Of a stretch of DNA of 6,020 nt, positions 1-5,519 are shown piece after piece (the first letter of the stretch is position 1; each line of letters opens with the position of its first letter). The stretch spans positions 1 to 6,020 of the forward strand of contig JAQUNB010000083.1 of the NCBI GenBank assembly GCA_028717825.1. Direction: 5' to 3'. The notes below the pieces were generated by a model that had not been told where the DNA came from, made no database searches, and saw only the letters and a list, made by a program, of their open reading frames with translations. The DNA comes from Candidatus Omnitrophota bacterium. GTDB lineage: Bacteria; Omnitrophota; Gorgyraeia; Tantalellales; Tantalellaceae. The position numbers and the translations under genes are program-made.

Positions 1-1
1 T

Positions 2-1198
2 ATAACCAGAAAATATTTGCTGTCGAAACGTAAAGAGAGAATGATATCTCTTATAAGTTTCATTTCGGTGTCGGGCGTTGCCCTCGGGGTAGCTTCGCTT
101 ATTGTCGTATTATCGATAATGAACGGGTTCGACGCCGAGATAAAAAATAAGATCATCGGCACTTACGCGCATGTTATAGTAACGAAACGGGACGGGATAA
201 CTGATCCCGAAGCTATCGTAAAACAGATCAAGGCAGTCCAAGGTGTTACCAACGCCGCGGGATTCATCTCGGGGCAGGCGATACTTAAGAAAGACAAAAG
301 CGTTACGGGCATTTTGGTAAAAGGTGTCGACCTGAAAAAAGAAAGCAGCGTGAGCCAGGTATTGGGGTATGCCGCGAACGGTATAGACAAACTTTCGGGA
401 GATACGGTCATCCTCGGCAGCGAGATGATGAAAAGCGATGATATCGCGGTAGGTGACACGGTTGAACTTTTGATACCGTATTCTTTTACCGATATTGAAA
501 AAGCGAAACTAAAAGTTGTAGGCAGTTTTACCTCGGGCCGTTACGATTATGACGCGAACATGGCTGTTATAAACCTTGAGACCGCGCAGCGCCTTTTCAG
601 GATCAAAAATACGGTGACCAGTATCGGGATAAAAGTGAATGATGAGATGGCGGTCGAAAATGTTAAATACATGCTTGAGGGTATGTTCCCTTATCCGTTT
701 GTGGTAAAGACTTGGATGGACCTTGATAAAAATCTCGTGAAGGCTTTGGCACTCGAGAAAAAAATGATGTTTATAATACTTGCCTTGATAGTTATGGTGG
801 CGTGCTTCAATATCGCGGGCTCGCTTATCATGGTAGTTATGGAAAAGACAAAAGATATCGGGATACTTAAAGCGATAGGCGCTAATTCAAGAGGCATAAG
901 TCTTGTTTTTTTGATGCAGGGCGCGTTTATCGGGTTTTTTGGGATAATCATAGGCGGTGCGGCCGGGATCTTTCTCGCGAACAACGTGAACCAGGCGGCG
1001 GGTTTTATCGAAAAGGTCACGGGGGTGACTATCTTTCCAAACGATGTTTATTATTTCACGGAGATACCCTCTAAGATAAACCCCTCGGATGTCGGGTTCG
1101 TTATTATCGTCGCGTTCGTGCTTACGCTCCTGGCCGGTATTTATCCGTCATGGAAAGCCGCGAGGCTCGATCCGGTGGAAGCGATTAGGTATGAGTGA
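2..1198 (+). CDS. lolE: LolC/LolE-family lipoprotein-releasing ABC permease, 5'-partial
   Basis: This is the membrane subunit of the ABC complex that extracts lipoproteins from the inner membrane for delivery to the outer membrane. The reading frame is open to the window edge (first full codon at 2, reading ITRKYLL). The TTG at 17 is therefore unlikely to be the start, and the true start probably lies just upstream. Numbering from that TTG, a first membrane helix lies at about 12-36, followed by the conserved segment SIMNGFDAEIK. A periplasmic MacB-like domain spans about 40-245, and three more helices lie near 249-275, 294-322 and 358-378. This is the four-helix FtsX/LolC topology. The family signatures FNIAGSLIMVV (264-274) and EKTKDIGILKAIGA (276-289) and the C-terminal YPSWKAARLDPVEAIRYE are present. 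E. coli LolC and LolE are about 400-415 residues, so few residues are missing. LolC and LolE cannot be told apart here; many bacteria have a single fused-role LolC/E protein. The partner ATPase follows after a 406-bp gap. Confidence 0.93.
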   Translation: MTRKYLLSKRKERMISLISFISVSGVALGVASLIVVLSIMNGFDAEIKNKIIGTYAHVIVTKRDGITDPEAIVKQIKAVQGVTNAAGFISGQAILKKDKSVTGILVKGVDLKKESSVSQVLGYAANGIDKLSGDTVILGSEMMKSDDIAVGDTVELLIPYSFTDIEKAKLKVVGSFTSGRYDYDANMAVINLETAQRLFRIKNTVTSIGIKVNDEMAVENVKYMLEGMFPYPFVVKTWMDLDKNLVKALALEKKMMFIILALIVMVACFNIAGSLIMVVMEKTKDIGILKAIGANSRGISLVFLMQGAFIGFFGIIIGGAAGIFLANNVNQAAGFIEKVTGVTIFPNDVYYFTEIPSKINPSDVGFVIIVAFVLTLLAGIYPSWKAARLDPVEAIRYE

Positions 1199-1277
1199 CG
1201 AAGAACGTATATGGTTGATGAGGAAACGACGCGGCTTAAGAACGTATGTAGTACCGGGAACGACACGCTTTACGATA

Positions 1278-1368
1278 GACGAGAGACGATCGCTCGCTGC
1301 GCTCGCTAGGACGATAGACGAAGGACGCGGGACGATTGGGGTTCGGGGTTAGGGTTTCGGGGTTCGCT
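1278..1368. repeat. Heptad-periodic degenerate repeat array
   Basis: Thirteen consecutive 7-nt units run without a gap. They start as GACGAGA and GACGATC, pass through a CGCTCGCTGCGCTCGC core, return to GATAGAC and GAAGGAC, then drift to GTTCGGG and GTTAGGG. The first 43 bases (1278-1320) recur at 2317-2359 with 39 of 43 identical. The bases from 1352 onward also recur near 2398. No coding potential is convincing here. Weaker 7-nt periodicity may extend upstream to the lolE stop codon. Confidence 0.6.
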
Positions 1369-1379
1369 ACCCCGGCGTC

Positions 1380-1422
1380 ATTCCCGCGCCAAGGCGAGCA
1401 TGAAGAAGCGTTCAGCGGGAAT
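1380..1422. repeat. Inverted repeat ATTCCCGC / GCGGGAAT with long loop
   Basis: Perfect 8-bp arms lie at 1380-1387 and 1415-1422 around a 27-nt loop. The preceding 37 bases (1352-1388) match 2398-2434 at 31 of 37 positions, so this is a second copy of the hairpin at 2426-2445, here with an expanded loop. The GTCATTCCCGC...GCGGGAATC motif is a common dispersed intergenic palindrome in many bacteria. No T-tract follows, so it is not a classical terminator. Confidence 0.6.
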
Positions 1423-1469
1423 CCAAAAAAAACGTAGAGGCGCACTCATGTGTGTTCCCGAGACAACGA

Positions 1470-1524
1470 TGAACAAAAACGGTTTTTCATTATTTGCAAA
1501 TTAACCTTTTGATTGTAGGGTAAA
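1470..1524. repeat. 55-bp dispersed repeat, copy 1 (upstream of lolD)
   Basis: The first 26 bases (1470-1495) are identical to 5520-5545, and the remainder aligns to 5546-5575 with one 1-nt gap and several substitutions. The core holds AAAAAC-G-GTTTTT, a 6-bp inverted repeat. At the promoter-like positions of the other copy this one reads TTTGCA and TAGGGT (17-nt spacer), a poor sigma-70 match. It may therefore be an inactive version. Confidence 0.65.
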
Positions 1525-1559
1525 AAAAAGGAAAGAACAAAACCCAAAACGCGAAAGAC

Positions 1560-1589
1560 TAGACACTAGTCACAAGTCACTAGTGTCTA
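1560..1589. repeat. 11-bp perfect inverted repeat just before the lolD ribosome site
   Basis: Arms TAGACACTAGT (1560-1570) and ACTAGTGTCTA (1579-1589) flank the 8-nt loop CACAAGTC. The same stretch is also 7-nt periodic (CACTAGT, CACAAGT, CACTAGT). The hairpin ends 4 nt before the GAGGT ribosome site at 1594-1598, leaving that site unpaired. No T-run follows, so termination is unlikely. Confidence 0.65.
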
Positions 1590-1593
1590 TAAT

Positions 1594-1598
1594 GAGGT
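1594..1598 (+). promoter_or_regulatory. lolD ribosome binding site supporting a GTG start
   Basis: GAGGT lies 6 nt before the GTG at 1605. This spacing, and a translation that begins at the expected point of LolD (MLIAKNIDKIF), decide the non-ATG start. Confidence 0.65.
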
Positions 1599-1604
1599 AA
1601 CAAC

Positions 1605-2306
1605 GTGCTGATCGCGAAAAATATAGACAAGATATTCAAACAGGGGACAAAAGAAGTGCATGCCGTGAAAAAGGCTAACATCGGCATCGCTAAAGGCGAG
1701 CGTGTTCTTATATGCGGACCCTCGGGCGCCGGCAAATCAACTCTTTTACATGTGCTTGGCGGCTTGGACCGGCCGACTAAGGGCGATGTGTCTTTTCAGG
1801 ATAAAAGTATTTACCGGCAGAGCGACAGGAAAAGAAGCCGGTTCCGGAACAGATTTATTGGTTTTGTTTTTCAGTTCTACCATCTTCTGCCGGAACTTAG
1901 TGTTCTTGAAAATGTGATGCTGCCGGCCATGATAAAAGGCGGAGAACCGATAAAAAAAATTAAGGACCGGTCCGGCGAGATACTTAAGAGCGTGAATATG
2001 CACGCCAGGATGAAACATAAACCGGCACAGCTTTCCGGCGGAGAGATACAACGGACAGCGATAGCCAGGGCCTTAATAAATTCGCCGGAAGTTATTTTTT
2101 GCGATGAGCCTACGGGTAACTTAGATTCAAAAACAAGCGGAGAGATCTATTCGCTGATCTACGACTTAAGCAAAAAAAATCACATGGGCGTGGTGGTTGT
2201 ATCTCACCAGGATCTGGATAAGAAATTTTTTGACAGCGAATATTACATGCGTGACGGGGAACTTGTGAATGTCAGAGTCTCGCAAGGGCATGTGCGTAGT
2301 GAATAG
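1605..2306 (+). CDS. lolD: Lipoprotein-releasing system ATP-binding protein LolD
   Basis: This cytoplasmic ATPase powers the LolC/E permease encoded upstream, releasing lipoproteins from the inner membrane. At 233 residues it equals the length of E. coli LolD. All ABC motifs are intact: Walker A GPSGAGKST (38-46), the Q-loop glutamine Q90 in FVFQFYHLLPELSVLENV, signature LSGGE (143-147), Walker B VIFCDEP (163-169) with D167 and catalytic E168, D-loop GNLD (171-174) and H-loop H201 in VVVSHQ. The Q-loop and the following LPELSVLENVMLP stretch are typical of the LolD/MacB exporter family. FtsE is the closest alternative, but the LolC/E neighbour favours LolD. The start is GTG. It is separated from the permease by 406 bp of repeats rather than tightly coupled. 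The last residues (about 224-233, VRVSQGHVRSE) lie in sequence that grades into the following 7-nt periodic array, so the tail may be repeat-derived. Confidence 0.93.
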   Translation: MLIAKNIDKIFKQGTKEVHAVKKANIGIAKGERVLICGPSGAGKSTLLHVLGGLDRPTKGDVSFQDKSIYRQSDRKRSRFRNRFIGFVFQFYHLLPELSVLENVMLPAMIKGGEPIKKIKDRSGEILKSVNMHARMKHKPAQLSGGEIQRTAIARALINSPEVIFCDEPTGNLDSKTSGEIYSLIYDLSKKNHMGVVVVSHQDLDKKFFDSEYYMRDGELVNVRVSQGHVRSE

Positions 2307-2316
2307 TCGGATGAGG

Positions 2317-2359
2317 GACGAAAGACGATTGCTCGCTGCGCTCACTAGGACGATGGACG
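2317..2359. repeat. 43-bp repeat block, second copy of 1278-1320
   Basis: It matches 1278-1320 at 39 of 43 positions, and all four differences are transitions. The core GCTCGCTGCGCTC is shared, flanked by GACGA-type heptads. It begins 10 bp after the lolD stop codon. Confidence 0.7.
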
Positions 2360-2425
2360 GCCGTGACTCGTGACTAGTGGCTCGTGTCTAGTCGTTTGGG
2401 TTTCGTGGTTCGTTACCCAATTGTC

Positions 2426-2445
2426 ATTCCCGCGAAAGCGGGAAT
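2426..2445. repeat. GAAA-capped perfect hairpin at the element centre
   Basis: Perfect 8-bp GC-rich arms close a GAAA (GNRA-type) tetraloop at 2434-2437, so the transcript would fold strongly. It is followed by TCTAAAGATG and not by a T-run, so it is not a standard intrinsic terminator. Confidence 0.75.
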
Positions 2446-2458
2446 CTAAAGATGCTTT

Positions 2459-2464
2459 TATAAT
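2459..2464 (+). promoter_or_regulatory. Possible -10 element upstream of ilvE
   Basis: A perfect TATAAT lies 59 nt before the ilvE start codon. No recognisable -35 hexamer sits 15-18 nt upstream and there is no extended -10 TGn, so this is weak. Confidence 0.25.
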
Positions 2465-2523
2465 AATCGAACCCCGAAACACAAAACCCGAATAACTAGT
2501 CACGATAATAAGAAAGGAACCAC

Positions 2524-3396
2524 ATGGGTTTAAAATTTTTTCTTAATGGTAAATTTGTCGAGAAGGATGACGCGAAACTATCCGTGTATGATCACGGTCT
2601 TTTGTATGGGGACGGCGTATTTGAAGGGATAAGATCGTATAACCGGAAGGTTTTTCGCTTGGGTGAACATATAGACAGGTTGTATGAAAGCGCAGACGCG
2701 ATCAGGCTTAATATCCCAATGTCAAAAAATGATTTTACGGGGAAGATCCTGGAAACATTAAAAGTGAATGATCTCAACGACGCATATGTGCGAGTTGTTG
2801 TTACTAGAGGCGTTGGCGACCTCGGGCTCGATCCGCGTAAATGCCCTAAGCCCACCATTTTCATTATTACGGATAAAATCGTTCTTTATCCCAAAGAGCT
2901 GTATGAGAACGGTATGCCGATAATCATCGCGAAGACGAGGCGCAACCATCCGATCACGTTGGACCCGCGTATTAAATCCTTGAATTATCTCAACAACATT
3001 TTAGCGAGGATCGACGCGACGGACGCGGGGATGATGGAAGCTCTCATGCTTACGATTGACGGATATGTCGTTGAATGTACCGGGGATAATATAATCGTGG
3101 TCAAGAACGGTAAACTGATGACCCCGCCCGCCGATATTGGGGCGCTCGAAGGGGTTACGCTTGACGCCGTTATTGAACTGGCAAAAAAAAGAGGCATTGA
3201 GACCGAATATAAAAAAATGCTGCCAAAAGAAGTTATGGATGCCGATGAGTGTTTTTTAACGGGTACCGCGGCGGAGATCGTCTCCGTCATTAAGATCGAC
3301 AATAAAGTTATAGGCAAGGGCGTGCCCGGCAAAATAACAAAGACGCTTATGGCGGATTTCAAGAAACTTACCGAAACCGAAGGCGTGCCGTATTAG
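2524..3396 (+). CDS. ilvE: Branched-chain-amino-acid aminotransferase (class IV, PLP)
   Basis: The product transfers an amino group between glutamate and branched-chain 2-oxo acids, the last step of valine, leucine and isoleucine synthesis, in the cytoplasm. It has 290 residues, close to the usual 290-310. It shows the fold-type IV pattern: DHGLLYGDGVFEGIRSY (23-39), catalytic PLP-binding lysine K151 in DPRIKSLNYLNN, E184 33 residues later in VECTGDNI (E. coli IlvE has K159 and E193), and the cofactor phosphate-binding LTGTAAEI (245-252). The segment TRGVGDLGLDPRKCPKPTIF (94-113) resembles the IlvE variant seen in methanogens and several deep-branching bacteria. D-alanine aminotransferase and aminodeoxychorismate lyase are the family alternatives; FEGIR and the overall pattern favour IlvE. 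An AAAGGA ribosome site at 2513-2518 lies 5 nt before the ATG. The gene stands alone between repeat-rich gaps, with no other ilv or leu genes in view. Confidence 0.88.
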   Translation: MGLKFFLNGKFVEKDDAKLSVYDHGLLYGDGVFEGIRSYNRKVFRLGEHIDRLYESADAIRLNIPMSKNDFTGKILETLKVNDLNDAYVRVVVTRGVGDLGLDPRKCPKPTIFIITDKIVLYPKELYENGMPIIIAKTRRNHPITLDPRIKSLNYLNNILARIDATDAGMMEALMLTIDGYVVECTGDNIIVVKNGKLMTPPADIGALEGVTLDAVIELAKKRGIETEYKKMLPKEVMDADECFLTGTAAEIVSVIKIDNKVIGKGVPGKITKTLMADFKKLTETEGVPY

Positions 3397-3507
3397 AGAT
3401 TATTTTATGAATACCCATGTCCATTGTTGCGAGGCGATTTAGTTCTTTCGTGTAGACATAGGGCACAGTTGTAGCTGTATTTTGCAAACATAGATGATGG
3501 AGGTACG

Positions 3508-3577
3508 GTAGGGAACAGGCATGCCTGTTCCCTACACCGATTGCAATCGTAGGGAACGGTTTTAAACCGTTCCCTAC
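3508..3577. repeat. Chain of three perfect palindromes
   Basis: A 28-bp perfect palindrome (3508-3535, centre CATG), a 12-bp perfect palindrome CGATTGCAATCG (3538-3549) and a 29-bp inverted repeat with a one-base centre (3549-3577) follow one another. The two large ones share the outer arm GTAGGGAAC but have different inner stems (AGGCA against GGTTT), each matched by its own partner strand. The block as a whole is also symmetric, so one strand could fold as a clover-leaf. It resembles REP/REPIN-type elements moved by RAYT transposases, an inference because no transposase is in the window. No T-tract follows on either strand. The rest of the 253-bp gap shows no gene. Confidence 0.8.
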
Positions 3578-3649
3578 AAAAAACGTTAGTAGTAACACGG
3601 TTTTATCGTTTATTAGATATCTTATGGTTTCTAGTGGAGGCGGGATAAC

Positions 3650-4189
3650 ATGAAATGCGAAATGTGCAAAAAAAAGGACGCGACCGTTCACCTTACGGAA
3701 GTTATAAATGAGAAGGTCTCAAAGCTTCATCTTTGCGAGGACTGCGCGAAGGAAAAAAGCGAAGAGATGCACGCGCATTTCGGGCTTACGGACCTTTTGG
3801 CCGGGCTCATGGAGTTTGACGCGGCCATACAGGAAGGCGCGACCGGCGAGGACGTCGGCGTAAAATGCCCTTCCTGCGGTATGACGTATTTTGACTTTCA
3901 GAAAAGCGGCAGACTCGGATGCGGAAATTGTTATGAGATCTTCTCAAAAGAGCTCGGTGAGCTTCTCGTAAAAATACACGGGTCGAATAAACACGTCGGG
4001 AAGATGCCTTTTAAGGGCAAAGAGGTCGTTCGTGAACAGGAAAAACTTCAGGATTTGAAGAACAACCTTAAAGCGCTTGTGCAAGCGGAGGAATTCGAGA
4101 AAGCGGCGCTTTTACGCGACACGATAAAAGAAATAGAAGACAAGCTTGAAGGAAAAACGAGTTCCGATGACCAGAACGTAACAGGTTAA
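3650..4189 (+). CDS. mcsA: McsA, zinc-finger activator of the McsB arginine kinase
   Basis: McsA binds and stimulates the protein-arginine kinase McsB, encoded next, and so takes part in tagging damaged proteins for ClpC-ClpP. The 179 residues match the usual length of about 180. Two four-cysteine zinc sites are visible: C3 and C6 with C29 and C32, and C73 and C76 with C91 and C94. The linker contains GSNKHVGKMP (111-120), a typical McsA stretch before the C-terminal region. A UVR-type helical hairpin covers about 127-166 (LVQAEEFEKAALLRDTIKEI), shared with UvrB and UvrC. A GGAGG ribosome site at 3636-3640 sits 9 nt before the ATG. The mcsB start follows after 29 nt, so the two are probably cotranscribed. 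No ctsR lies upstream, unlike in Bacillus, where ctsR leads this operon. Confidence 0.93.
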   Translation: MKCEMCKKKDATVHLTEVINEKVSKLHLCEDCAKEKSEEMHAHFGLTDLLAGLMEFDAAIQEGATGEDVGVKCPSCGMTYFDFQKSGRLGCGNCYEIFSKELGELLVKIHGSNKHVGKMPFKGKEVVREQEKLQDLKNNLKALVQAEEFEKAALLRDTIKEIEDKLEGKTSSDDQNVTG

Positions 4190-4218
4190 ATTTAATTTAT
4201 TCTGAAGCAGGTAAAAAT

Positions 4219-5271
4219 ATGAGACTTGATGATCTTATAGTAAAAAGGAGCGAGTGGCTGAGGGGCGAAGGGCCCGAATCAAGCATAGCGATGTCTACAC
4301 GCGTAAGGGTGGCCAGAAATCTAAAGGGCCGTCTTTATTTCAGCCGCGCGAATAAAAAAGAACGGGAAGAGACGCTAAATATTCTTTTCGCGGGCGTCAA
4401 AAAAAGTAGTTTTTTTAAAGATGCGCTTTTTCTAAAGGTGAGAGAAATATCCGATACGGATAAACAATTTCTTGTGGAAAGACATCTTATGAGCCGCGAA
4501 CATGCTGAAGATATAGCGTCCAAGGGGCTTGTTATAGAAGAAAAGGAAATAGCCAGTATTCTCTTAAACGAAGAGGACCATATAAGGCTTCAGGTCATTG
4601 AGTCCGGTTTTAATGTTTTGGAGGCATGGAAGGCGGTTGATAATATCGACACGGACCTTAGTAAACATATGCAGTTCGATTTTTCGAATAAATTCGGGTA
4701 TTTGACAAGTTGTCCCACAAATACCGGCACGGGGCTCAGGGCGTCCGTTATGTTGCATTTGTCGGCCCTTGCAATGACAAGTCAGATAGACGGCGTGTTT
4801 GACGCTATCTCCAAACTAGGTCTTACGATGCGCGGGTTCTACGGGGAAGGGACCGAGGCAATAGGCGATTTTTATCAGATATCCAACCAGGTGGCCCTTG
4901 GGTATTCCGAGGAAGATATACTGGATAATCTGGAGAGGATCATAAAAAAGATCATTTCAAGAGAAAGAGAAACAAGAATAAATTTTCTCAGGATAAAAAA
5001 ATTTGAGATAGAGGACAGGATACAACGGTCCTATGGCACGCTGCGGAGCGCTAAAATAATAACTTCGAGTGAGACGATCAAGCTTCTCTCGGCCATACGG
5101 TTGGGTATTGATCTGGGCATAATAAAAGATGTGGATATAAAAAAGATCAATGAGGTGCTCCTTCTTACTCAACCCGCGCATTTACAGAAAGTGGCGGGCA
5201 AAGAGATCCCCCCGTATGAACGCGATATAAAGCGGTCGGATTTTATTCGGGAGAAACTCGGAGTGGCGTGA
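4219..5271 (+). CDS. mcsB: McsB protein-arginine kinase
   Basis: This guanidino-kinase-fold enzyme uses ATP to phosphorylate arginine side chains on proteins, creating the phosphoarginine tag read by ClpC. It has 350 residues (B. subtilis about 363). Visible motifs are the nucleotide-binding arginines in STRVRVARN (26-34), the catalytic-loop NEEDHIRLQ (117-125) with its acidic pair E118-E119, the active-site CPTNTGTGLR with C165 and R174, and RGFYGEGTEAIGDFYQISNQ (205-224) with E210. Near the C-terminus ERDIKRSDF keeps the RDxxR part of the RDxxRA motif, which binds phosphoarginine allosterically in Bacillus-type McsB, with serine in place of the final alanine. The phosphagen-kinase signature normally has I, L or V where T169 stands. 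A weak AGGT ribosome site precedes the ATG by 6 nt. It probably shares a transcript with mcsA, while clpC follows after 323 bp. Confidence 0.94.
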   Translation: MRLDDLIVKRSEWLRGEGPESSIAMSTRVRVARNLKGRLYFSRANKKEREETLNILFAGVKKSSFFKDALFLKVREISDTDKQFLVERHLMSREHAEDIASKGLVIEEKEIASILLNEEDHIRLQVIESGFNVLEAWKAVDNIDTDLSKHMQFDFSNKFGYLTSCPTNTGTGLRASVMLHLSALAMTSQIDGVFDAISKLGLTMRGFYGEGTEAIGDFYQISNQVALGYSEEDILDNLERIIKKIISRERETRINFLRIKKFEIEDRIQRSYGTLRSAKIITSSETIKLLSAIRLGIDLGIIKDVDIKKINEVLLLTQPAHLQKVAGKEIPPYERDIKRSDFIREKLGVA

Positions 5272-5296
5272 GTGCGGTGGGGACGAATTTAGAACA

Positions 5297-5373
5297 GTAT
5301 ATCGTATATCGTGCCGATGCAAGCGACATGGTCTACGAGTGACGAGAGACGAAGGACGAGGGGCGAAAGAGGA
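5297..5373. repeat. Heptad array after mcsB
   Basis: It begins with two exact copies of GTATATC (5297-5310). From 5332 to 5373 six units run in register, five ending in CGA and the last in GGA (for example GTGACGA, GAGACGA). The 12-mer GACGAGAGACGA at 5341-5352 is identical to 1278-1289 in the lolE-lolD gap. It starts 25 bp after the mcsB stop codon, with weaker periodicity reaching back towards the stop. Confidence 0.6.
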
Positions 5374-5434
5374 TGTGTCGAAAACTCAACACCTTGTTGA
5401 AAAAAGCCGAAACAGATGTAAGAGAACGGTACTT

Positions 5435-5454
5435 TGCTAAAACCGTTTTTAGCA
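5435..5454. repeat. Hairpin TGCTAAAA / TTTTAGCA in the mcsB-clpC gap
   Basis: Perfect 8-bp arms (5435-5442 and 5447-5454) enclose a CCGT loop. No T-run follows. The stretch AACGGT at 5425-5430 could instead pair with ACCGTT at 5442-5447, which would exclude this hairpin. A smaller inverted repeat TCAACA/TGTTGA lies upstream at 5386-5400, and GCTGC/GCAGC lies downstream at 5501-5515. Confidence 0.5.
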
Positions 5455-5519
5455 GAAGAACACGCTCCTTAACGAGAAGACATAACAAATAAATGAGGCG
5501 GCTGCGAGAAGCAGCACTC

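Larger units (their letters stand above)
2362..2509. mobile_element. Nested palindromic, MITE-like element between lolD and ilvE
   Basis: Inverted arms are arranged around one centre. The outer pair is CGTGACTAGT (2369-2378) with ACTAGTCACG (2495-2504), a perfect 10 bp. The middle pair is GTTTCGTGGTTCG (2400-2412) with CGAACCCCGAAAC (2468-2480), with one mismatch. The inner pair is ATTCCCGC (2426-2433) with GCGGGAAT (2438-2445) around a GAAA loop. The outer and inner centres coincide within about 1 bp. Both flanks are 7-nt periodic (for example CGTGACT twice from 2362). There is no ORF inside. The mobile-element reading is inference from structure; no target-site duplication was identified. 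Confidence 0.5.

Noticed and set aside
17..19. TTG as the start codon of the permease gene
   Set aside because: The frame is open upstream to the window edge and reads RKYLLSKRKER, as expected inside a LolC/E N-terminus, so the true start is outside the window.
1089..1352. 87-codon plus-strand open frame overlapping the end of the permease gene
   Set aside because: Its first part is out of frame within a confident gene and its second part is heptad repeat; no ribosome site or recognisable domain.
1236..1445. 69-codon minus-strand open frame with SERSERS-like content
   Set aside because: It lies entirely over the heptad array and hairpin. Its repetitive composition is a by-product of the repeats.
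1278..2509. CRISPR array
   Set aside because: The repeats are 7-nt degenerate units or palindromes, with no regular 25-40-nt repeats alternating with unique spacers.
3549..3585. Rho-independent terminator for ilvE
   Set aside because: The hairpin is strong but is followed by an A-run and not by a T-run on the coding strand, and the opposite strand also lacks a T-tract.
3368..3691. 107-codon open frame on the minus strand across the ilvE-mcsA gap
   Set aside because: It reads through the palindromes and both gene ends, shows no domain, and its sequence is explained by the GTAGGGAAC repeats.
5511..5519. CIRCE (HrcA) operator half-site, GCAGCACTC
   Set aside because: It resembles one arm of CIRCE (TTAGCACTC), but no GAGTGCTAA arm follows at the required distance.
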